Assembly: GCF_030929505.1 (NCBI RefSeq)
Contig: NZ_JAVFVV010000001.1
Span: 248,001-312,000 of the forward strand
Length of the DNA: 64,000 nt
Reading direction: 5' to 3'
From: Mesorhizobium sp. LHD-90
GTDB taxonomy: Bacteria > Pseudomonadota > Alphaproteobacteria > Rhizobiales > Rhizobiaceae
Part shown: positions 36,363 to 43,358 of the stretch, piece after piece
Numbering within the stretch: position 1 is the first letter of the stretch
Layout: each line of letters begins with the position of its first letter
Position numbers and translations under genes: made by a program
Notes under the pieces: generated by a model
What the model was told of the DNA's origin: nothing
Databases searched by the model: none
Seen by the model: only the letters and a program-made list of their open reading frames with translations

Positions 36363-37030
36363 GTCTCGGGCGCCTCGCGAAGCAGCCAGCGCATCGCTGC
36401 GAGCGCGACAAAGGCGCCGATCAGTTCAGCCGCCACGAAGCCCGGCAGGTCGAGCGGACGGATACCGGAAAAGCTGTCGGTCAACGAACGGGCGACGGCG
36501 ACGGCCGGGTTGGCGAACGACGTGGACGCCGTGAACCAGTAGGCGGCCATGATATAGAGGCCGACCAGCCATGCGACTGCGGTGCGCTCGAAGCGCAATC
36601 CGGCCAAGATCACCGCGACGAGGCCGAAGGTCGCGACGCCTTCGGAGAACCATTGTGACGCGCCGGTGCGCACATGACCGGAAGGTTCAAGCAAGGCGCG
36701 CTCGAACATCATATGCGCGACGATCGTGCCGAGCAGGCCGCCGGCGAGTTGCGCGGCTACATAGACTACCGCCATGGACGCTGGAAGTTGCCGGAGCGCG
36801 GCAAAAACCAGCGTGACCGCCGGATTGAAATGCGCTCCGGAGATCGGTCCCAGAATCGTGATGAGCACCACCAGAATCGCGCCCGTCGGCAAGGCGTTGG
36901 CGAGCAGGACGACGGCGGTGTCCCTGGTCAGGGTCTCGGCCATGATGCCGGAACCGACGACCGTTGCCACGAGCAAAGCCGTTCCGAGCGCCTCCGCCAC
37001 CACCCGGCGTGGGCCGCCATATTCCGGCAT
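36359..37030 (-). CDS. aqpS: AqpS-type aquaglyceroporin
   Basis: 223 aa, six helices, MIP family. NPA boxes are HFNPAVT and SFANPAVAVAR. In Sinorhizobium meliloti AqpS replaces an arsenite pump: ArsC reduces arsenate, and AqpS lets arsenous acid run out down its gradient. Its ATG overlaps the arsC TGA (TGATG), so the two are translationally coupled. The presence of both a channel and an MFS pump in one operon gives two exit routes. Confidence 0.93.
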   Translation of the reverse strand: MPEYGGPRRVVAEALGTALLVATVVGSGIMAETLTRDTAVVLLANALPTGAILVVLITILGPISGAHFNPAVTLVFAALRQLPASMAVVYVAAQLAGGLLGTIVAHMMFERALLEPSGHVRTGASQWFSEGVATFGLVAVILAGLRFERTAVAWLVGLYIMAAYWFTASTSFANPAVAVARSLTDSFSGIRPLDLPGFVAAELIGAFVALAAMRWLLREAPET

Positions 37031-37557
37031 CAGTTCGCCTTGTTGCGCGAGCCGGTAGAACCTTCCATGGTCCCGATGCCATGGAGGCTGGCCTGAAGTG
37101 CCATGTCGTCAATCGTGCCAATGGGCAGACTCAGGAAAGCGCCGATGCGGTTCTTCATGTAGCGGAAGGCGGTCGAAAAGGCGCGCTCCTTGTCGATCCC
37201 GGTTCCTTCCACATGCGAGGGGTCCTCAATACCCCAATGGGCGGTTGCCGGATGTCCTGGCCAAATCGGGCAGGCCTCGCCAGCAGCATCGTCACATACG
37301 GTGAAGATGAAATCCATGACGGGGGCGCCCGGTACCGCGAACTCGTCCCAAGGCTTCGATCGGAAGCCTTCCGCCGGATAGTCCATCGCTTTCAGGACCT
37401 TCAATGCGAACGGGTTGACCGCGCCCTTGGGCTGGCTTCCGGCCGAGAAGGCGTGGAAGCGCCCGGCGCCGTCTTTTTGCAGGATGCTTTCGGCCAGGAT
37501 GGAGCGGGCGGAATTGCCCGTGCAAAGAAACAGGACGTTGTAGATGCGATCAGCCAT
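37030..37557 (-). CDS. arsC: Arsenate reductase (LMW-phosphatase type)
   Basis: 175 aa, thioredoxin-coupled ArsC class. P-loop CTGNSAR (C12 to R18) near the N terminus, and two further cysteines, C88 and C96 (TVCDD and GEACPIWPG), which carry the disulfide cascade. Reduces arsenate to arsenite. 93 bases after arsR and coupled to aqpS. The C-terminal extension after about residue 140 (IGTIDDMALQ...) is normal for rhizobial ArsC. Confidence 0.95.
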   Translation of the reverse strand: MADRIYNVLFLCTGNSARSILAESILQKDGAGRFHAFSAGSQPKGAVNPFALKVLKAMDYPAEGFRSKPWDEFAVPGAPVMDFIFTVCDDAAGEACPIWPGHPATAHWGIEDPSHVEGTGIDKERAFSTAFRYMKNRIGAFLSLPIGTIDDMALQASLHGIGTMEGSTGSRNKAN

Positions 37558-37650
37558 GAAGACCCCCTAGATAGCCCGCGCAGGCAGCGCGGTGTTTGAC
37601 GGACAAAGCGCTGCGCAGATGGGGTGCGTCTCCGACGATCGGCTCGGCCA

Positions 37651-38004
37651 TCATTGGACGGCGCCTTTGGCATCGGGAACGCAGCAGGACGAATTGACGG
37701 CCGGGACGCAGATTTCCGGCCTGCCGGAGCAGCAATCCTCCATCATAAAGCGGATCAAACCGGAGAGCGCGCCATATTCGGCGCTGTATACGATCGAGCG
37801 CGAATCCCGGCGTGTCGCCACCAGCCCGGCGCGCTCCAACTCCTTCAGGTGAAAGCTGACATTCGACGGCGATACCTCGACCTGTTCGGCCAATGCGCCG
37901 GCGGCGATGCCATCCGGTCCGGCGACAACGAGAAGCCGCAGCAGCTTGAGCCGGGTTTCCTGGGACAGCGCGCCGAAAGCCATGAGGGCTTGACGTTCAT
38001 CCAT
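37651..38004 (-). CDS. arsR: ArsR-type arsenite-responsive repressor
   Basis: 117 aa. Winged helix with recognition segment VSPSNVSFHLKELERAGL (residues 44-61). The usual ELCVCDL metal site of E. coli ArsR is absent; instead C91, C92 and C99 sit in the C-terminal helix (EDCCSGRPEIC), with a further pair C107-C108. The C-terminal CC-x(n)-C layout resembles the AfArsR type of Acidithiobacillus ferrooxidans (C95, C96, C102), which senses As(III). Divergent from the DUF6428 gene, with only 42 bases between start codons. Confidence 0.93.
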   Translation of the reverse strand: MDERQALMAFGALSQETRLKLLRLLVVAGPDGIAAGALAEQVEVSPSNVSFHLKELERAGLVATRRDSRSIVYSAEYGALSGLIRFMMEDCCSGRPEICVPAVNSSCCVPDAKGAVQ

Positions 38005-38032
38005 ATTTCAATAATCCTTGAAACGTTGAAAT
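38005..38032. promoter_or_regulatory. Candidate ArsR operator in the divergent region
   Basis: ATTTCAA (38005-38011) and TTGAAAT (38026-38032) form an inverted repeat; a tighter one, TTTCAA-N6-TTGAAA, lies within (38006-38023). The site starts directly at the arsR start codon and ends 14 bases before the DUF6428 start. One ArsR dimer bound here could close both genes. Confidence 0.55.
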
Positions 38033-38046
38033 GAGGACTACAGCAC

Positions 38047-38577
38047 ATGCTCGCACCTGACAATACCGAATTTGAAGCCGCCGCCGTCCCGGACCCGGCC
38101 GACGTCACGATAGGCGGCCTGCTCGGCTTCCTGGCGGCACACAAGGAGAAGCCGCTTGTGTTCTTCTACGACGGCCGCCCGGTGCAGCCCGGCTATCATG
38201 TGACGGAGGTGAAAGCCGGACAGTTCGCGGCGCTCGATTGCGGAGCGAACCCGGAATCCTGGACCGAGATTTTCGTGCAGCTATGGGACGTGAACGAAGA
38301 TCGGACCCATATGCCGGCTGGCAAGTTCTCTGCGATCGTTCGCAAGGTCACGGAACATGTTGCGCTCGACCCGGCCGCCAAACTGACGTTCGAGGTCAGC
38401 GACGGCGTGCGGCCGATGCAGCTTCACCGCGCCGGGTTGCCTGAGATCGTCGGCGGAGAAGTGCATGTCGAACTGTCGCCGCGGCCGGCGAGTTGCAAGC
38501 CCCGCGATCGCTGGCTCGAGGAGCAGAAGGCTTCGTGCTGCGGCGCTTCGGGCAAGGTGCAGCCTTGCTGTAGCTAG
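38047..38577 (+). CDS. DUF6428-like protein with cysteine-rich tail
   Basis: 176 aa. The core (about 20-145) resembles DUF6428 proteins: a PLVFFYDGRPVQPGYHVTEV segment, cited as PLVFFYDG and GYHVTEV, then DCG at 64-66 and later strand repeats. The tail carries CCGASGKVQPCC (C164, C165, C174, C175), plus C150. Such proteins are seen next to arsenic genes. The cysteine tail suggests As(III) or Sb(III) binding: a sequestering protein or chaperone, inferred only. Divergent from arsR and likely under the same operator. The GAGGAC before the ATG supports the start. Confidence 0.75.
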   Translation: MLAPDNTEFEAAAVPDPADVTIGGLLGFLAAHKEKPLVFFYDGRPVQPGYHVTEVKAGQFAALDCGANPESWTEIFVQLWDVNEDRTHMPAGKFSAIVRKVTEHVALDPAAKLTFEVSDGVRPMQLHRAGLPEIVGGEVHVELSPRPASCKPRDRWLEEQKASCCGASGKVQPCCS

Positions 38578-38613
38578 TCGGCCGAGCGGCCGAGTTTGGC
38601 CGCCTTGGAACGG

Positions 38614-39093
38614 TCAGCCGCGCCGGGCCGCCTCGATCGCGGCGACGTCGATCTTCTTCATGTCCATCATCGCTGCGAAGGCGCGTTTGGCTTCGTCGCC
38701 GCCGACGGCCATCGCCTCGGTCAACGCGCGCGGCGTGATCTGCCAGGAGACGCCCCATTTGTCCTTGCACCAGCCGCAGACGCTCTCCTGGCCGCCATTG
38801 CCGACGATGGCGTTCCAGTAGCGGTCGGTCTCCTCCTGGTCATCGGTGGCGATCTGGAACGAGAAGGCCTCGGTCTGCTTGAAGACGGGCCCGCCATTGA
38901 GGCCGAGGCAGGGGATGCCGGCGACCGTGAAATAGACGGTCAGCACGTCGCCCTGCTTGCCGGACGGGTAGTCGCCGGGAGCGCGGTGGACGGCATGCAC
39001 GGCGCTGTCCGGAAAGACCTCGGCATAGAAGCGGGCGGCAGCCTCGGCGTCCTTGTCGTACCATACGCAGATTGTGTTCTTGGCGATTTCCAT
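38614..39093 (-). CDS. VOC/PhnB-like protein
   Basis: 159 aa, vicinal oxygen chelate fold of the PhnB/'3-demethylubiquinone methyltransferase-like' group. Typical elements: ICVWYDKDAEAAARFY at the start, GGPVFKQTEAFSFQI, CGWCKDKWGVSWQITP, and the C-terminal AMMDMKKIDVAAIEAA. No enzymatic role has been shown for this family. It converges on the DUF6428 gene with 36 bases between ends. Any link to arsenic is not supported. Confidence 0.88.
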   Translation of the reverse strand: MEIAKNTICVWYDKDAEAAARFYAEVFPDSAVHAVHRAPGDYPSGKQGDVLTVYFTVAGIPCLGLNGGPVFKQTEAFSFQIATDDQEETDRYWNAIVGNGGQESVCGWCKDKWGVSWQITPRALTEAMAVGGDEAKRAFAAMMDMKKIDVAAIEAARRG

Positions 39094-39260
39094 AACTCGT
39101 CCTCTCGCTTTCGAAGCCGGTTCTGGCCCGCGCTCGCGGCGAGTAACTGTCGGGTCCGGCGGTGCACGCTAGCATAGAATGCGCTCGTGCCGCCGGACGT
39201 TCCGCCGGCCGGATCGGTTGCAGCGATATCGGAGTGGCCTATTGCGCAAGCGTCGGCCCG

Positions 39261-40538
39261 TCACTCCCGTCCGAGCAAGGTCTTCACCCGTTTGCGCAGG
39301 ATGCGAGCCATGTTGCGGGTCTCGCGGTAGAGGTGGAGTTGCGAGGCGGCCTGGCGCACGAGGCGGTCGGAATTCGGCGTCATGCCGATGACCACCGTGC
39401 CCATCTGGCGGCGCTCGGTCCACAGCCGGCTCATCACCGGATGGTCCGGCACGGCGCAGGAATCGGTGGCGTCGATGTTGGGATCCTCGAGGTGTTTCCT
39501 GGTCACCTCGATCATCAGCAGCGTGCCGGGCGAGAAGGCCGAATAGGTCTCGTCGTAGGCGGTCTTCCACGTATAGGCCATGCCGGCCTCGACGAAGACG
39601 ATCAGGGCGGCGATCGGCTCGCCGTTCAGTGTCAGCAGGTGGACACGCGCCATGTCATGCTCGGCCAGGCGATGCACCGCCTCGCGGGCGAAGGCGGCGC
39701 GGAAACGGTCGATCGCCATGGCGGTGCGCTGGCGGCCCTTCCAGCCCGAGGCCTCCAGCGTGAGAAAGGCTTCCAGGCCGTTACGCACCTGGCTCTCGGC
39801 GCGGGCGACGATATACTCGATCGGACCCTTTTCGGCGAGCCTGCGCTTCATGCGGCGGAACTCGCGATAGTGGTGGGAACGCAGCGAGGCCTTCAGGTAG
39901 GCATCGCCGCCGAGTTCGCTTTCGAGGAAGGGCCTGAGTTGCGGCGAGGTGGTCTCGATCGGCAGGCCGCGCGCGTCGGCCACCGATTTCAGGATGGCGG
40001 CGACCGGGCCTTCGAGGCGCATTTCCGGCAGCACCAGGACCTTCGGGAGCTTCAGGTGCGGCCGCGACAGCATGTCGAAGAAATCGCCGACCACGCCGGC
40101 TGGGTCGTCGCGGTCGAGCAGCGGCGTGCCGATCGGGCCGAACGGGCTCGACCAACTGCGGATGATCGGCACGCCCATCGGCGGCTTCTCGACGGAATAG
40201 GGGACGAGCAGGCGCAGCCGCGAGCGGTCCTCGTCGCCGTCGCGGATGACTGCCAGCCGGACCTCACGGTCCTCCAGCCGCGGCATGGCCGGAGCCAGGA
40301 AGCGCGGGTTGAAGAAGACGTTCGGCTCGACCGTTCGCTTGCACAGGAAGTCGAGCTCCTCGACCAGGTCGAAGCCGGCTGAGGCGGGATAGATGCTGAG
40401 ACGCCGAACGGTGCGGCGGGTCTCGATCGATTCCTCGTGGGCCGGCGGGCTCGGCGGGGTGTCGAGACCGGCAAAGCCGGAAATCATCGTGCCGGCGGGA
40501 CCGCCGCTGATTTCCTCCACGATCGGCTTGGCAACCAT
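39261..40538 (-). CDS. BioF2-like (Acetyltransf_6) acetyltransferase
   Basis: 425 aa. The N-terminal half includes the segment RTVRRLSIYPASAGFDLVEE; the C-terminal half has the GNAT-like core of the BioF2/CelD family (ASLRSHHYREFRRMKRRLAE, then GEPIAALIVFVEAGMAYTWK and YSAFSPGTLLMIEV). Relatives are found in exopolysaccharide and cellulose gene groups and are thought to acetylate polysaccharide or transfer amino acids. Its start overlaps the flippase stop (TGATG), so they are made together. The glycan is unknown. Confidence 0.82.
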   Translation of the reverse strand: MVAKPIVEEISGGPAGTMISGFAGLDTPPSPPAHEESIETRRTVRRLSIYPASAGFDLVEELDFLCKRTVEPNVFFNPRFLAPAMPRLEDREVRLAVIRDGDEDRSRLRLLVPYSVEKPPMGVPIIRSWSSPFGPIGTPLLDRDDPAGVVGDFFDMLSRPHLKLPKVLVLPEMRLEGPVAAILKSVADARGLPIETTSPQLRPFLESELGGDAYLKASLRSHHYREFRRMKRRLAEKGPIEYIVARAESQVRNGLEAFLTLEASGWKGRQRTAMAIDRFRAAFAREAVHRLAEHDMARVHLLTLNGEPIAALIVFVEAGMAYTWKTAYDETYSAFSPGTLLMIEVTRKHLEDPNIDATDSCAVPDHPVMSRLWTERRQMGTVVIGMTPNSDRLVRQAASQLHLYRETRNMARILRKRVKTLLGRE

Positions 40539-41977
40539 CAGCGTGTCTCCGTGGCAAGCGGCGGCATGAAGATCGCCATCCTGATGCCCAGCTTGCGCCA
40601 GGCGGTGTAAGAAAGGGCGGTGGCCTCGAAGATCATCGATGCGGCGGTGGCGATGGCCGCGCCCCACAGGCCGAAGGCCGGGATGAGCAGCATGCTCATG
40701 CCGACATTGAAGACCAGCGTGGCGGCGAAGACGACGGCGCAGATGTTCTGGTGGCCGCTCATGGTGAGCAGGCTTTCGCAAGGGCCGACCGCTGCGCGGG
40801 CGACCACGCCGACGACCAGCAGGAACAGCAGCGGATAGCCGGTGCCGAAGCCCGGACCGAACAGGGCCAGCATGGGCTCTCCCAGCAGGAGCACGACCAC
40901 GGCCATGAGCACGGAGGGCCAGAACGTCCAGGCGACTGTCTCGCGGGCGAAATCGGCGAGCTTTTGCCGGTCGCCATGGGTGAACTGGGCGTAGCGCTGG
41001 GCGACGCCTGCCTTCACGGCGAAATAGACGAAATGCACCAGCGCCAGCGTCTTTACCGTGGCGAAGTAGACGGCGACGTCGTCGGGCTGCATGTAGACCC
41101 CGACCATAAGCACGTCGGCATTGGTGAGCAGGTAGAAGAAACTCTCCACCAGGAAGATCGGCAGCGACACGGCCAGCCAGGACTTCAGGTGGATCTTGCG
41201 CGGACCCGGCGGCAGCTTGCGGTCGACATTGGCGGTGATGCTGACGAGCTGGGCGACCGTGGTGGCGTAGGTGGCGAGAATCGTGGCGCAGACCGCGACA
41301 TTGGCGTTTGCCGGATAGCCCAGCGCGATCGCCGCGACCATGAAGACCAATATCAGGACCGGCCGGGTCAAGTAGGTCGGGGCGAGCGCGGCGATCGCCC
41401 AGGAATGGGCGCGGGCCATGCCCTGCAGGAGGTCCGACAGCGCTACCATCGGCAAGCAGAACATGCCGAGCATGAAGGGCGCGACGTAATAGGGCTCGAC
41501 ATGGTCGGACAGCAGCCACAGCGTGCCCATGGCGGCGAGCGCGATGGCCGAGGAGGCGAACAGCACGAACAGCCGGCTGGCGATCAGGATGCCGCGCAGC
41601 TCGGCCATCATGCCCTTTTCGCGGAATTCGGGGATGAAGCGGATGACGGTGGTGTGGAAACCCAGGCCGGAAATGCTGCCGGCGATGATCATGGTAGTCC
41701 ACACCAGCACGAAGATGCCGTATTCGAAACTGCCCATCCAGCGGGCGAGCAGCACCTGGCTGACGAAGGCGATGACGGCGCTGAAAATGCGGACGGCGAA
41801 GGCGATCAGCGACATGCGGCCGGCGATGCCGCGCGCCCCTGGATCGAAGAGCACGGCGTCAATGCGGTCGACGAGCGGGCGCAGCCTAAGCGCGAGGCGC
41901 TCGGGCAGAAGCCTCTCGGCCGTCGTTGCCGCGGAAAAGCGCACCCGATACTGTCTCCGTATTCCGCCAGTCGGCAC
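40538..41977 (-). CDS. Oligosaccharide flippase (Wzx-like)
   Basis: 479 aa with about 12-14 helices of the polysaccharide-exporter MOP superfamily. After a soluble N-terminal stretch of about 50 residues, ARGIAGRMSLIAFAVRIFSA leads into the first helix; GFHTTVIRFIPEF and YFATVKTLALVHFVYFAVKA are typical. It should flip a lipid-linked oligosaccharide across the inner membrane. GTG start (41977). With the acetyltransferase it forms a two-gene surface-polysaccharide unit; no glycosyltransferases or Wzy polymerase lie within the window. Confidence 0.85.
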   Translation of the reverse strand: MPTGGIRRQYRVRFSAATTAERLLPERLALRLRPLVDRIDAVLFDPGARGIAGRMSLIAFAVRIFSAVIAFVSQVLLARWMGSFEYGIFVLVWTTMIIAGSISGLGFHTTVIRFIPEFREKGMMAELRGILIASRLFVLFASSAIALAAMGTLWLLSDHVEPYYVAPFMLGMFCLPMVALSDLLQGMARAHSWAIAALAPTYLTRPVLILVFMVAAIALGYPANANVAVCATILATYATTVAQLVSITANVDRKLPPGPRKIHLKSWLAVSLPIFLVESFFYLLTNADVLMVGVYMQPDDVAVYFATVKTLALVHFVYFAVKAGVAQRYAQFTHGDRQKLADFARETVAWTFWPSVLMAVVVLLLGEPMLALFGPGFGTGYPLLFLLVVGVVARAAVGPCESLLTMSGHQNICAVVFAATLVFNVGMSMLLIPAFGLWGAAIATAASMIFEATALSYTAWRKLGIRMAIFMPPLATETR

Positions 41978-42159
41978 GGTCTATACTTTCACCCGTTAAG
42001 AGACCGTATGGAAGCGCCGCGGAGGGGACAACTTTGCCGTGCCGCGAGGCCCGGCCACCGATGTAGGCCGCGCCTCGACGCCGGCAAGAAGCGGCGTGCA
42101 GGCCGGCCCGGTTTTCTTGCCGGGGGCTGGAGTTCGGCGGTGCGGAGGAACATGACAGG

Positions 42160-42783
42160 ATGATCGGTCGCGAGGAACGCGAAAAGATGCTGAGGGCCCA
42201 TTCGATCGGGCCGAAGATGATCGCCTTCCTGGAAGAGATCAGCGTGGAGCGGCTCATCGAGCTGAAGGGCGCGGACGCCGAAATGCTCGCCATGCGCATC
42301 GATGTCGCGCTCGGGCGAAAACACATGAACCGGCTCGGCGTGGCGGCGCTCAGGAACCTGATCGACCTGGCGGAACGCGAGGCCGGCCCTCCGGGCTCGG
42401 GGAAACCGGCCGGGCCGAGTCGGAGCGACAGGCGGCGCCGCGTCCTTGAACGGGAGGCGGCAGGCGGCCGTCCGGCTCGACAGGAGGAGACGATGAAAAA
42501 GGTCATGCTCGAAAACATCAACCATCCGGGCTCGACGCAGCCGGCCGACGCGGCGAAATACGAGGCGATGCGGAACGCCTACCTGACCGTTCTGCCGGCC
42601 GAAAAACCAGGGCTGACGGTGGCGGAAGTCGGCCAGCGGGTGGTCGCGCATTTGCCGCAGGATCTGTTTCCGGGCGGGGCCACATCCGGCTGGTGGGCGA
42701 AGGCGGTCCAACTCGACCTCGAAGCGAAAGGCATCGTCGCGCGGTCGAAAACCAGTCCGATCCGGCTGCACAGGATAAGGTGA
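42160..42783 (+). CDS. Helix-hairpin-helix and DUF6958 fusion
   Basis: 207 aa in two parts. Residues 1-75 look like a helix-hairpin-helix-like unit (RAHSIGPKMIAFLEEISVER..). A charged Pro/Arg linker of about 35 residues follows. Residues from about 112 match DUF6958: ENINHPGSTQPADAAKYEAM and DLFPGGATSGWWAKAVQLDL. An AGGAGG sits just before an internal ATG at 42493 (MKKVMLENINHP), which could start the second domain alone. No stop separates the two, so this is either a true fusion or two genes merged by loss of a stop. Functions unknown. Confidence 0.7.
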   Translation: MIGREEREKMLRAHSIGPKMIAFLEEISVERLIELKGADAEMLAMRIDVALGRKHMNRLGVAALRNLIDLAEREAGPPGSGKPAGPSRSDRRRRVLEREAAGGRPARQEETMKKVMLENINHPGSTQPADAAKYEAMRNAYLTVLPAEKPGLTVAEVGQRVVAHLPQDLFPGGATSGWWAKAVQLDLEAKGIVARSKTSPIRLHRIR

Positions 42784-42896
42784 GACCCCACGCGCGCGTC
42801 CCGATTGCGCACAAATTGACAGGATCGTGCATTGACGCTCCGGGTCGCTGGACCATCTAATTGCAGCGAGCGCTACGCAGATACGGAGGCTCGGAC

Positions 42897-43355
42897 ATGG
42901 TCAGCTTCACTCTCAACGGAACTGAGAAGACCTTCGACGGCGATCCCGATACGCCGCTGCTGTGGGTCATCCGGGATTTCGAAAAACTCACCGGCACCAA
43001 ATACGGATGCGGGGTCGCCCAGTGCGGCGCCTGCACAGTGCATCTCGACGGTTCGCCAAGGCGATCCTGCATCACACCCATCTCGATGGTCGAAGGATCG
43101 GACGTTGTCACCGTCGAAGGCATATCCGGTGCGGAAGCCGACGCCGTGCACAAGGCATGGCTGGCGCTGGACGTGCCGCAATGCGGCTACTGCCAGTCAG
43201 GGCAGATCATGTCGGCGGTGGCGCTGCTGCAACTGACGCCCAAACCCAGCGACGAGGACATTGACGGGGCGATGGCCGGCAACATCTGCCGCTGCGCCAC
43301 CTATCAACGCGTCCGGCAGGCAATCAAGGACGCCGCCGGCATGATGGAGGGCTGA
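42897..43355 (+). CDS. Molybdenum hydroxylase 2Fe-2S subunit (IorA-like)
   Basis: 152 aa, small iron-sulfur subunit of the isoquinoline 1-oxidoreductase group in the xanthine oxidase family. The first [2Fe-2S] cluster is of ferredoxin type ([13 protein letters not shown] with a later RSC), the second in [10 protein letters not shown] and NICRCATY. It carries electrons from the molybdopterin subunit. GGAGG eight bases before the ATG at 42897. Three bases separate it from the large subunit. Confidence 0.95.
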   Translation: MVSFTLNGTEKTFDGDPDTPLLWVIRDFEKLTGTKYGCGVAQCGACTVHLDGSPRRSCITPISMVEGSDVVTVEGISGAEADAVHKAWLALDVPQCGYCQSGQIMSAVALLQLTPKPSDEDIDGAMAGNICRCATYQRVRQAIKDAAGMMEG

Positions 43356-43358
43356 GCC

